Shown here one piece after another: positions 15,411 through 21,265 of a DNA stretch of 21,265 bases. Source of the stretch: an uncultured Eubacteriales bacterium (GTDB lineage: Bacteria > Bacillota > Clostridia > Oscillospirales > Acutalibacteraceae). Under the pieces are notes generated by a model, which was not told the DNA's origin, ran no database searches, and saw nothing but the letters and a program-made list of their open reading frames with translations. The stretch spans positions 1-21,265 of the forward strand of contig CAKUZC010000007.1 of the NCBI GenBank assembly GCA_934718145.1, in the 5' to 3' direction. Position 1 is the first letter of the stretch. Each line of letters starts with the position of its first letter. The position numbers were made by a program, and so were the translations under genes.

Positions 15411-15878
15411 GTGACTGCGGTGGAAGAGATAAAAATTGTGAAAATGTCGGAACAAGACATTCCGGACCTTGTGAAAATAGAAAAACAATGTTTTTCCGTT
15501 CCTTGGTCAGAAAATTCATTTAAAACCGCTTTTAAAGACTCCTATTCGCAGTTTTTCGTAGCAAAAACGCAGTTGACCGGCTGTTTAACAGGATTTTGTG
15601 GGATGTACGTTGCAGCAAAAACAGAAGGATATGTGTACAATATTGCGGTAATTCCGGAATATCGAAAAAGAGGAATCGGAACTGAACTTATGAAGACGCT
15701 TTTGGAGTATTCTGATAAAAACAAATTAGAATTTCTTTCTTTGGAAGTTAGGGAGTCAAATCATACGGCGATATCTGTTTATAAAAATTTAGGTTTTGAA
15801 AAAGTGGGTGTAAGAAGAAATTTTTACGAATCACCCACCGAAAATGCAGTCATTATGACATATTATTTTAATCGTTGA
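15411..15878 (+). CDS. rimI: Ribosomal protein S18-alanine N-acetyltransferase RimI
   Basis: GNAT enzyme that acetylates the N-terminal alanine of S18 in Escherichia coli. The acetyl-CoA loop is RKRGIGTELM (R-x-x-G-x-G), preceded by VYNIAVIPEYR. The C-terminus YKNLGFEKVGVRRNFYESP...NAVIMTYYF is the RimI hallmark. The GTG start at 15411 has no good SD. A GTG at 15420 is equally possible, so the first few residues are uncertain. It starts 30 bp after polA and probably shares its transcript. tsaD usually lies next to rimI; here one gene intervenes. Confidence 0.9.
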   Translation: MTAVEEIKIVKMSEQDIPDLVKIEKQCFSVPWSENSFKTAFKDSYSQFFVAKTQLTGCLTGFCGMYVAAKTEGYVYNIAVIPEYRKRGIGTELMKTLLEYSDKNKLEFLSLEVRESNHTAISVYKNLGFEKVGVRRNFYESPTENAVIMTYYFNR

Positions 15879-15903
15879 CTTTGAATTAATTATATGTTAA
15901 AAT
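15875..15903 (+). promoter_or_regulatory. Promoter of the coiled-coil gene, overlapping the rimI stop
   Basis: TTGACT (15875-15880) and TAAAAT (15898-15903) are 17 bp apart. The -35 box covers the rimI stop codon. Confidence 0.75.
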
Positions 15904-15956
15904 AAATATGAGCATGTGGGCAATATTTTATGAAATTTTTAAGGAGAATTTGAATT

Positions 15957-16472
15957 ATGGGAAAAGTTTTAGATACAATTATAGGAACAACGTTGGTTGT
16001 AGCAGGAGCTGCAGTAGTTGCTGGGTCTGCCGCAGAGATTGCATCGGAAACATCGGCAAGAGTAGCTCAGCATGAAAGAGCTAGAGCAGAAGCTATTCAA
16101 AAAGAAGTACTTAATCAATGTAAAAAAGAAAGATCAATCAGAGCAAGAATAAGAGAAAATGAAAGAAAAATCTCAAAACTTGAAAACTCTGTTCGTCCGG
16201 ATCTCGATTATAAACTCAGTTGTTTGCTTCAAGTTAAAGAATCATTGAAAGCTCAATTTTCCAACACTGATTGGAGAGATATTTGGGAACAAAAACGTTT
16301 AAGCAGAGAAATTAGCGAAAATTCTTCAAAAATCTCTAAGATGCAACGCAAAATAACTGAAAACGAAGCTAATATATTGTCACTTAAAAGATTGAGAACT
16401 AAATTGGACAGCAAGTTAGCAGTTATGCTGCAAAATAGAGAAGCCGATGATTGCTATTTAATATACGAATAA
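15957..16472 (+). CDS. Hypothetical coiled-coil protein with hydrophobic N-terminus
   Basis: Family not recognised. A strong AAGGAG site eight bases upstream and its own promoter support the ATG. Residues about 5-27 are hydrophobic and rich in Ala, Val and Gly (IIGTTLVVAGAAVVAGSAA), a possible membrane or membrane-surface helix. Residues about 30-160 are nearly all charged heptad-like helix (RENERKISKLENSV, SREISENSSKISKMQRKITENE, LKRLRTKLDSKL), predicting a long coiled coil. Two Cys are in the middle and one near the end. It interrupts the rimI-tsaD pair; tsaD follows by 8 bp, so this promoter probably drives tsaD too. Function unknown. Confidence 0.8.
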   Translation: MGKVLDTIIGTTLVVAGAAVVAGSAAEIASETSARVAQHERARAEAIQKEVLNQCKKERSIRARIRENERKISKLENSVRPDLDYKLSCLLQVKESLKAQFSNTDWRDIWEQKRLSREISENSSKISKMQRKITENEANILSLKRLRTKLDSKLAVMLQNREADDCYLIYE

Positions 16473-16480
16473 AAATTGTC

Positions 16481-17488
16481 ATGAAAATATTTTCAATAGA
16501 GTCATCGTGTGACGATACTGCGGCGGCGATAGTGGAAGACGGTAGAAAAGTTGTAGCTTCTTTAGTGTCATCGCAGATAAATGAGCATAAGATTTATGGT
16601 GGAGTGGTTCCGGAAATTGCTTCTCGTAAACACATAGAAAACATAGGCATTCTAACAAAAACACTATTTGAAAATGCAAATTTAAACATTCGGGACATGG
16701 ATGCGCTTGCAGTTACATTTGCTCCCGGGTTGATAGGTTCACTTTTGGTAGGAGTAAATTTTATTAAGGGATTGTCTCTTGCGACGGGATTGCCTATAGT
16801 TCCGGTACATCACATAAAAGCTCATATAGCTTCTCTTTACCTTACTAATCCCGATTTAAAACCTCCTTTTTTGTGTTTAGTTGTCTCGGGAGGGCATTCA
16901 CATATAGTTGAAGTGCTGGATTATACTAGCTTTAAAGTTATCGGAAAAACCAGAGACGATGCCGCCGGAGAAGCTTTTGACAAAATAGGAAGACGACTTG
17001 GAATGGATTATCCGGGAGGAGTTGAGTTGGACAAAATAGCTCAAAATGGAAATCCTGAAAGTTTTAAACTTCCGACGCCCCTCAAAGAAGAGAGTACATA
17101 TGATTTTAGTTTTTCCGGAATGAAAACAGCTATTATGAATATTATAAATAGCTTAACTCAAAAAGGAGAAGAGTTGCACGTAGAGGATTTGTCGGCCTCT
17201 TTTAGAAAGTCAGTTGTAGATTGTTTAGTTACTAATTTTATAAGAGCGGCAAATGATAACAATTATTCGGTATTAGCCGTAGCCGGAGGGGTTTCTGCTA
17301 ATTCTCTTTTGAGAAAAAATTTGGAATTAGAATGTAAGAAGAGAAATTTTAAATTTTTTAAACCCGATTTGAGGTACTGCGGAGATAACGCTGCAATGGT
17401 TGGTTCGCAAGGTTATTATGAATTTTTAAATGGAACTCGTGCAGATTTTAAACTCAATGCTAAAGCAAGTTACCCTTTAGAAAAATAA
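16481..17488 (+). CDS. tsaD: tRNA N6-adenosine threonylcarbamoyltransferase TsaD
   Basis: Transfers threonylcarbamoyl to A37 of ANN-decoding tRNAs (t6A), working with TsaB, TsaE and TsaC. The N-terminal ATPase motif is ESSCDDTAAA; the metal-binding HHIKAH lies at 110-115 (His111 and His115); LVVSGGHSH, DDAAGEAFDKIGR and the C-terminal GGVSANSLLR and CGDNAAMVG are intact. The family start MKIFSIESSCDD fixes ATG 16481. No SD is visible, which suggests coupling to the gene ending 8 bp upstream. The length of 335 aa is normal. tsaB and tsaE are not in the window. Confidence 0.96.
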   Translation: MKIFSIESSCDDTAAAIVEDGRKVVASLVSSQINEHKIYGGVVPEIASRKHIENIGILTKTLFENANLNIRDMDALAVTFAPGLIGSLLVGVNFIKGLSLATGLPIVPVHHIKAHIASLYLTNPDLKPPFLCLVVSGGHSHIVEVLDYTSFKVIGKTRDDAAGEAFDKIGRRLGMDYPGGVELDKIAQNGNPESFKLPTPLKEESTYDFSFSGMKTAIMNIINSLTQKGEELHVEDLSASFRKSVVDCLVTNFIRAANDNNYSVLAVAGGVSANSLLRKNLELECKKRNFKFFKPDLRYCGDNAAMVGSQGYYEFLNGTRADFKLNAKASYPLEK

Positions 17489-17502
17489 TTTTTAATATAA
17501 AA

Positions 17503-17545
17503 GCCCATTCTTATGCTAAAGAATGGGTTAAGTTTTTGTTTTTTC
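17503..17545. terminator. Bidirectional terminator after tsaD
   Basis: CCCATTCTT (17504-17512) pairs with AAGAATGGG (17519-17527), a 9-bp stem with a 6-base loop. T-rich tails lie on the plus side (TTAAGTTTTTGTTTTTT) and the minus side (CTTTTATATT). It closes tsaD and the minus-strand reading that ends at 17528. Confidence 0.9.
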
Positions 17546-17773
17546 CGTCAGATATGAAGTATGTTTTAAACATTTTCTAATCAAATTAGGTTCACTAGTA
17601 TTATTAAATATTAAAGTTTGTTTTAATTTTATAGTTATATTTTTAACTGTTTCTGAAAGTTCATTCCTACTATTTTTGTATTCTTCGGAGCTTAAAGAAC
17701 TAAGTTTATTTCTACTGATTTTCGGTAGTTCTAGAGCATTTATAATTTTCAGCGTGTACTCAGATGTTATTGA
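17528..17773 (-). other. Open frame without start codon: likely -1 continuation of the 18063 gene
   Basis: After the stop of the 18063 gene, the neighbouring frame is open for 81 codons (SITSEYTLKIINALELPKIS ... TEKTKT) and ends one base before the terminator stem. It contains no ATG or GTG and only one TTG, far inside, so it has no start of its own. It joins the upstream frame if the ribosome or polymerase re-reads one A of the A8 tract at 17774-17781, or if one A is missing from the sequence. The composition is charged and helical, like its upstream neighbour. This was found by hand translation. Confidence 0.65.
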
Positions 17774-18063
17774 TTTTTTTTATCACTATCTTTAATATTT
17801 TGGAGTGCTTTATCATAATTTTTACCTTCTTTTACTAATTTAGACCACCACTTACCTACGCTTGATAAAGGACTGAATATAGCTCCTGATCCTGATTTAA
17901 CTTTATCAAAATATCCATTTTTTACGCCTAAAGTAGAGTTTAACTTAGTTAAAGATACATGTTCCCCTATATTTACTGTTTCCATTTGTTTGAGCAATTT
18001 GTCAAAATTATCTACTGTTTCCTTCCCACTTGTTACCTTTTTTGCACTCGTAATGTTTTTCAC
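17767..18063 (-). CDS. Unrecognised helical protein, probably cut short by a frameshift
   Basis: Family not recognised. As read it is 98 aa: a Ser/Thr/Lys N-terminus, helices FDKLLKQMETV and LTKLNSTLGV, a Gly/Ser turn (KSGSGAIFSPLSS), then GKWWSKLVKEGKNYDKALQNIKDSDKK. It ends at TAA straight after an A8 tract. A slip of -1 there continues for 81 further residues, giving about 178 aa, close to the 163 aa of the preceding gene, with which it may share a W..KL...K.[FY]D...I.D.KK pattern. The start is also odd: GTG 18063 lies inside the AAGGAGTG ribosome site, while ATT 18054 has ideal spacing (eight bases). It is 16 bp downstream of the 18571 gene. Confidence 0.6.
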   Translation of the reverse strand: MKNITSAKKVTSGKETVDNFDKLLKQMETVNIGEHVSLTKLNSTLGVKNGYFDKVKSGSGAIFSPLSSVGKWWSKLVKEGKNYDKALQNIKDSDKKNQ

Positions 18064-18079
18064 TCCTTTTTATCATTTT

Positions 18080-18571
18080 TTAACTCAATATGTCTTTTAT
18101 TTGATTTAAATGTTTTTTCGCACTATTTTTCTTTTGAGTAAAATCATCTATATCACGTTTACGGCTGTTATAGCTTTCTGAACGAACCATATAATCGTTT
18201 TTTGGGGTCCATTCTAATTTTTTGATAATTTCTTCAAAGTCTTTATTTAATTCTTGTTTTAAAGCGTTTGTATCAGTACTCTTTGTTTTTTTATCATTGA
18301 TCTTCTCCAAATATTGTTCTGAATCAGAATCAAATTTTTTAGCCGATAATTTTAATTTTGTTCTCCATATTACTGCCTTGGGTGTAGCAGAGGGTACTCC
18401 AGCGTTAGATCTTTGAACATCATCAAAGAGTTTTTCCAGATTGGATTCTATAGATGTTATTTTATCTTGATCTTTTTCGATTTTTAAATAATCTTCAATT
18501 TTAAATGCAGTAATCGTTATATAAAAATTTTGAATATACCCTTCAGTTTTGCTAGCGTTAGTATTGCCCAT
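18080..18571 (-). CDS. Unrecognised 163-aa soluble helical protein
   Basis: Family not recognised. ATG 18571 follows AAGGAG at nine bases. No signal peptide or membrane span is present. The N-terminus is MGNTNASKTEG; a helical part (IEDYLKIEKDQDKITSIESNLEKLFDDV) follows, then an exposed SNAGVPSATPKA loop, AVIWRTKLKLSAKKFDSD, and long charged helices to the end (KKHLNQIKDILS). There is no Cys. It is the first gene of a two-gene unit with its own promoter, followed by the frameshifted gene, which may be a distant paralogue. The setting next to a double-glycine peptide gene hints at a shared accessory role, but no function can be assigned. Confidence 0.7.
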   Translation of the reverse strand: MGNTNASKTEGYIQNFYITITAFKIEDYLKIEKDQDKITSIESNLEKLFDDVQRSNAGVPSATPKAVIWRTKLKLSAKKFDSDSEQYLEKINDKKTKSTDTNALKQELNKDFEEIIKKLEWTPKNDYMVRSESYNSRKRDIDDFTQKKNSAKKHLNQIKDILS

Positions 18572-18609
18572 AAATTTTCACTCCTTATCAAATTTTAGAT
18601 GTAATTAGT

Positions 18610-18638
18610 ATTATATATAAAAATAAATTAAATATCAA
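18610..18638 (-). promoter_or_regulatory. Promoter of the 18571 - 18063 gene pair
   Basis: On the minus strand TTGATA (18633-18638) and TATAAT (18610-18615) are separated by 17 bp, 39 bp upstream of the ATG. Confidence 0.8.
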
Positions 18639-18699
18639 GTGCCTTTTTAAATATAACATATAAATTGTTTTTCGAAATAAAGCTATTAACCAATTTATC

Positions 18700-18746
18700 T
18701 AATTTAAAAAAGAACCCTCAAGCTTTTAGTAAGAAGGGTTCTTTAA
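18700..18746 (-). terminator. Terminator of the Cys-rich double-glycine peptide gene
   Basis: On the minus strand AAAGAACCCT (18744-18735) pairs with AGGGTTCTTT (18718-18709), a perfect 10-bp stem with a 16-base loop, followed by a T run (TTCTTTTTTAAATT). It starts six bases after the stop codon at 18750. Confidence 0.9.
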
Positions 18747-18749
18747 ATT

Positions 18750-19055
18750 TTATATATATTTTTTTTGTTTCTGGCAACGTGTAACAATTGAATCCTCCGA
18801 AACAGCTTCCGCCCACTTACAGTTATCACAAATGTCTAAATTTACACCATTATTTGAAGGTTCAAACATACCGCAGTTACATCTGGTTGTACGGCTTGTC
18901 TGGACGAGATTATTGTTAGCATTTGTAACGGTTGCTGCGCCGCCAGCTACATATTCAAGATCTTTAATTTCCGATATTTTAAAAATTTTGTCTTCAAATT
19001 CACCATTTCCTACTTCTAGTGTTTTCGATTCCTCCAGTGTTTTCGATTCATCCAT
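18750..19055 (-). CDS. Cys-rich peptide precursor with a double-glycine leader (101 aa)
   Basis: Looks like a secreted or modified peptide precursor. The leader (1-39) contains ISEIKDLEYVAGG, with Leu33 at -7, Val36 at -4 and Gly38-Gly39 at the cut site, the pattern processed by C39-peptidase ABC transporters. The predicted core of 62 residues is Asn/Thr-rich at first (AATVTNANNNLVQTS), then holds five Cys: C59-x-C61, C76-x-x-C79 and C94. The first two pairs could bind a metal or form disulphides. Residues 3-14 are a tandem repeat of ESKTLE. The ATG is set by AGGGGG at seven bases; promoter and terminator are both clear, so it is monocistronic. No modification enzyme or exporter is in the window. 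A small zinc-ribbon protein is the alternative. Confidence 0.75.
   Translation of the reverse strand: MDESKTLEESKTLEVGNGEFEDKIFKISEIKDLEYVAGGAATVTNANNNLVQTSRTTRCNCGMFEPSNNGVNLDICDNCKWAEAVSEDSIVTRCQKQKKYI
19014..19049. repeat. 18-bp imperfect tandem repeat in the double-glycine leader
   Basis: Two copies of 18 bp (19014-19031 and 19032-19049) that differ in two positions encode ESKTLE twice at residues 3-14 of the precursor. Confidence 0.9.
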
Positions 19056-19141
19056 TCAGTAACCCCCTCTACCTCAATTTTTTATAATTTTAATAGTATT
19101 ACAATATAAAAACTCCATCATACTAAAAAATTATGTTATAT

Positions 19142-19170
19142 ATACTATCATATGCATCAAAAGTTGTCAA
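19142..19170 (-). promoter_or_regulatory. Promoter of the double-glycine peptide gene
   Basis: On the minus strand a perfect TTGACA (19165-19170) and TAGTAT (19142-19147) are separated by 17 bp, giving an untranslated leader of about 80 bases. The rest of the gap (19171-19327) is AT-rich, with no gene seen. Confidence 0.8.
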
Positions 19171-19327
19171 CAAAAACCACGTAAAAAGTTTTTTTTATTT
19201 ACAATAACTTATTTTGTTGATTTTTGTGGATTTTAGGTGCTTCTACAATTGTAAATTCTACATCGGTAATTTTTACCAATAAATAATTTTGTACACACAA
19301 TAGTGTTATCCGAAATAAAGAAATTAT

Positions 19328-19843
19328 TCAAAAAAACTTAACTAAAATTATCGAACAAGCTATTGCAGCTAAATCTGTAAGTAAAGCACAAACAACTGCA
19401 TGACGAGATTTTTTTATTCCTATACACCCAAAATAAACGGTGAGAGTATAAAATGTAGTTTCAGTCGACCCCATAATTACTGACGCAATTTTTCCAATAT
19501 CAGTATCGGTTCCGAAATTTTTAAATATATTATCGAGTAAAGCAATAGAGCCGCTTCCGGAAATCGGTTTTAATATTGCAAGCGGTATAATTTGGGCAGG
19601 AATTCCAACTATATTTGAAATAGGTTCGGCGAAGTTTGCAAAAATATCGAGAGCACCCGACGCTTTTATCATACTAACCGCCGTTATTAATCCAATCAAT
19701 GACGGAGCTATTGCAAATGTAGAATTTATACCCTCAGAAGCTCCTTTTAAGAAAACATCAAATACAGGAACTTTTTTTAAAATTCCTAAAATCACAGTTA
19801 TTGCTAAAACTACAGGTATTACGTAAAATCCGAAATTATTCAT
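19328..19843 (-). CDS. spmB: Spore maturation protein B
   Basis: Polytopic membrane protein of the SpmB family (nucleoside-recognition/gate-like fold), needed with SpmA for full spore core dehydration and heat resistance in Bacillus and Clostridium. Seen are YVIPVVLAITVILGILKKVPVFDVFLKGASEG at the N-terminus, APSLIGLITAVSMIKASGALD, ILKPISGSGSIALL and MGSTETTFYTLTVYFG, all conserved in SpmB. The length of 171 aa is normal. Its ATG overlaps the end of spmA by 8 bp, so translation is coupled. No convincing terminator follows. Confidence 0.95.
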   Translation of the reverse strand: MNNFGFYVIPVVLAITVILGILKKVPVFDVFLKGASEGINSTFAIAPSLIGLITAVSMIKASGALDIFANFAEPISNIVGIPAQIIPLAILKPISGSGSIALLDNIFKNFGTDTDIGKIASVIMGSTETTFYTLTVYFGCIGIKKSRHAVVCALLTDLAAIACSIILVKFF

Positions 19844-20423
19844 TGTTATTACCTGCTTTTTCCATTAATTTAGTAACTGTCACTCCAAAAAACAAAGCTA
19901 TAATTGAGGTCAACCATAAAATTGGAAGGATATTGAGCGGATTTTCAGCTCCATTTTTCTGCCTTGAAGTGCATAGAAAAGTAGGTATAAGTTGCAAAGA
20001 CGCAGTATTAACAATAATGAACATTATCATTGAATTAGTTGCACATTCAGAATTACGATTGGATTTTTGCATTTCTTTCATAGCTTTTATGCCAAAAGGA
20101 GTGGCGGCATTTCCAAGTCCTAGCAAATTTGCGGTAATATTCATACATACAGCTCTAAATGCCGGTTCACTTAGATTGTCATTTCCGAATAAAAGCTTTA
20201 TAAACGGAGAAAATATTTTTGACAAAAAATCAGTTATATGGGATTTTTCTGCAATTTTCATTATTCCGGTCCATAATGCCATCATGCCCAAAATGGAAAT
20301 TATAAACTCTACAGATTCTGCAGCACCGTTTAGAACAGCATCTGAAAGTTCTTTTATTCGTCCAGTTACAAATGACGAAATAACGCTTATTACCATCAAA
20401 AATCCCCAAATATAATTCATCAT
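19836..20423 (-). CDS. spmA: Spore maturation protein A
   Basis: SpmA partner of SpmB, a membrane protein of 195 aa. Diagnostic segments are MNYIWGFLMVISVISSFVTGRI, GAAESVEFIISILGMMALWTGIMKIAE in two halves, and the conserved NLLGLGNAATPFGIKAM loop, then FIIVNTASLQLIPT. It starts with two Met codons, and the ribosome site is weak (GGAAAG). Related genes are expressed in the sporulating cell (sigma-E in Bacillus); no convincing sigma-E or sigma-A promoter was found just upstream. Confidence 0.95.
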   Translation of the reverse strand: MMNYIWGFLMVISVISSFVTGRIKELSDAVLNGAAESVEFIISILGMMALWTGIMKIAEKSHITDFLSKIFSPFIKLLFGNDNLSEPAFRAVCMNITANLLGLGNAATPFGIKAMKEMQKSNRNSECATNSMIMFIIVNTASLQLIPTFLCTSRQKNGAENPLNILPILWLTSIIALFFGVTVTKLMEKAGNNNE

Positions 20424-20988
20424 AAAACATTATCGCTTTCCAAAATATACTTTTATTCAATTAATGTTATATAACTCAAAAATATTACTGTTTTCATCTT
20501 AAAATCAAAGTTTTGAAAATAAATTTGTATTCGCATCTAAAATGACATAATGGCATTTCACAAATAGAATTTATAATCTTAAAATTAAAATAAATTATTA
20601 ATTTAGCACATATTATTTGACAAAATTCGAACATACATTCTTCTGCGTTAAAATATCAGACATATATTTAAAGTTTAAAATATAAATTTTAGTTTTTAGA
20701 TATACAAAATTCGCCAAAAATATACAAATTTATTAATTTAAATAAACTTTATAATTTAGAAAAAAGATACTTGCAATACTGTTTAATTTATAATATAATC
20801 TAATACACATTCCTTTGTATATACACTCCTTTTGATAACGTAGTAAAATTTAAATACTGATTTTGCTGTGTTTTGAAAGGGGATTTTATTTGTAACTTAA
20901 AATTTATTATCCCGGAATTGCCGGGAATTTTAATTACCTAATTTTTATGTTATAAAATATAACATGTATATTATCAAAAATACATATA
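20424..20988. other. Long AT-rich intergenic stretch without genes
   Basis: About 565 bp of very AT-rich sequence between the spmA start and the promoter of the AbrB-type gene. No open frame with a ribosome site was found on either strand. The only notable element is a small GC hairpin, CCCGG-AATTG-CCGGG (20911-20925), without a proper T run. Its role, if any, is unknown. Confidence 0.6.
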
Positions 20989-21017
20989 TTGACAAAAAAG
21001 TATTAAAATAGTAAAAT
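20989..21017 (+). promoter_or_regulatory. Consensus promoter of the AbrB-family gene
   Basis: TTGACA (20989-20994) and TAAAAT (21012-21017) are separated by exactly 17 bp. Transcription should start near 21024, giving a leader of about 110 bases. Confidence 0.85.
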
Positions 21018-21024
21018 TACAAAA

Positions 21025-21114
21025 TGTAAGTCGGCATTAACCGAGTATGTGCGGTATTGTTCGCGTTTGCACTGATAGCTCGAGGTAAAGTTGACTTATA
21101 AAAAATTTTTATAA
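21025..21114 (+). promoter_or_regulatory. Candidate structured 5' leader of the AbrB-family gene
   Basis: The expected transcript starts right at an 8-bp helix, TGTAAGTC (21025-21032) with GACTTATA (21093-21100). Nested inside are ACC/GGT (21040-21042 with 21084-21086), GAG/CTC (21043-21045 with 21079-21081) and GTGC/GCAC (21049-21052 with 21069-21072). The 3' strand of the outer helix overlaps an alternative AT hairpin (21096-21114) next to the AAGGA site at 21116. The pairing was seen by eye; a function is inferred. It matches no riboswitch class that I recognise. Confidence 0.4.
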
Positions 21115-21132
21115 AAAGGAACGGTGCTGATT

Positions 21133-21265
21133 GTGAAATCAACAGGAATTGTAAGAAGAGTGGATGACTTAGGTAGGATTGTTCTTCCAATGGAACTCCG
21201 AAAAATTTTGGACATTGAGCCAAGAGATTCACTGGAAATATTTATGGAAGGTGATAACGTAGTAC
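21133..21265 (+). CDS. AbrB/SpoVT-family transcriptional regulator, cut by window end
   Basis: The first 44 residues, KSTGIVRRVDDLGRIVLP followed by MELRKILDI and DSLEIFMEGD, are the AbrB/SpoVT swapped-hairpin DNA-binding domain. Family members control transition-state or late sporulation genes. MKSTGIVR and the following sequence look somewhat closer to AbrB than to SpoVT, but 44 residues cannot decide. The GTG start at 21133 is the family N-terminus; AAGGA lies 12 bases upstream, rather far, and GGTG lies closer. The C-terminal half, which would tell AbrB from SpoVT (GAF-like domain), is outside the window. Confidence 0.93.
   Translation, partial: MKSTGIVRRVDDLGRIVLPMELRKILDIEPRDSLEIFMEGDNVV

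Noticed and set aside
19250..19290. ATCGGTAA-TTT-TTACCAAT hairpin as the spmB terminator.
   Set aside because: AT-rich, three-base loop, and no T run on the minus-strand exit side.
20911..20935. CCCGG-AATTG-CCGGG hairpin as a terminator.
   Set aside because: Stem of only five pairs, no continuous T tract, and no gene upstream on that strand that would need it.
20833..21264. The 13-mer TGATAACGTAGTA occurs near 20835 and again near 21252.
   Set aside because: One copy is inside the AbrB-type coding frame (codons for GDNVV). In a 21-kb AT-rich window a few shared 13-mers are expected by chance, and neither flank extends the match.

Overview
The window looks like chromosome of an AT-rich, spore-forming low-GC Gram-positive bacterium, most likely a clostridium. 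The evidence is strong Shine-Dalgarno sites (GGAGG), TTGACA/TATAAT promoters, spmA and spmB, a BofC-like protein, an AbrB/SpoVT-family regulator, a proofreading-less PolA, ThyX, and two perfect copies of the Firmicutes parS site. The resemblance to the Oscillospiraceae/Ruminococcaceae branch is an impression from protein style, not a proof.

Layout. Positions 1-74 hold a tRNA-Ala(GGC) on the minus strand, and 250-642 an orphan plus-strand gene ending at a bidirectional terminator shared with folC. A minus-strand unit follows (small membrane protein, tmcAL, folC). The start of folC and the parS site upstream of it are present twice, as a perfect 324-bp tandem duplication (1722-2045 and 2049-2372), which leaves an intact folC and a truncated folC'. 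folC appears to begin with CTG. Next come a small plus-strand membrane protein, a class B penicillin-binding protein and a Nif11-like double-glycine leader protein. A tightly packed minus-strand run, thyX - tmk - DUF2156 - GNAT - 5-formyl-THF cyclo-ligase - mltG, starts from a good promoter at 11410-11438. Plus-strand genes then run from a BofC-like protein through yebC, polA, rimI, an orphan coiled-coil gene and tsaD to a bidirectional terminator at 17503.

From 17528 to 19170 lies an accessory island on the minus strand with two promoter-driven units. One makes a Cys-rich double-glycine peptide and has its own terminator. The other holds two unrecognised helical proteins, the second apparently split by a frameshift at an A8 tract. 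The spmA-spmB pair (sporulation) comes next, then about 500 bp of AT-rich sequence without genes. The window ends in an AbrB-family gene preceded by a consensus promoter and a foldable leader.

Functionally, FolC, 5-formyl-THF cyclo-ligase, ThyX and Tmk serve folate and dTMP supply. PBP and MltG serve peptidoglycan synthesis. TmcAL and TsaD modify tRNA, and SpmAB, the BofC-like protein and the AbrB-type regulator relate to sporulation. The most unusual items are the duplicated parS/folC head, the two scattered double-glycine leader proteins without a maturation or export gene nearby, the A8 frameshift gene, and the structured AbrB leader.
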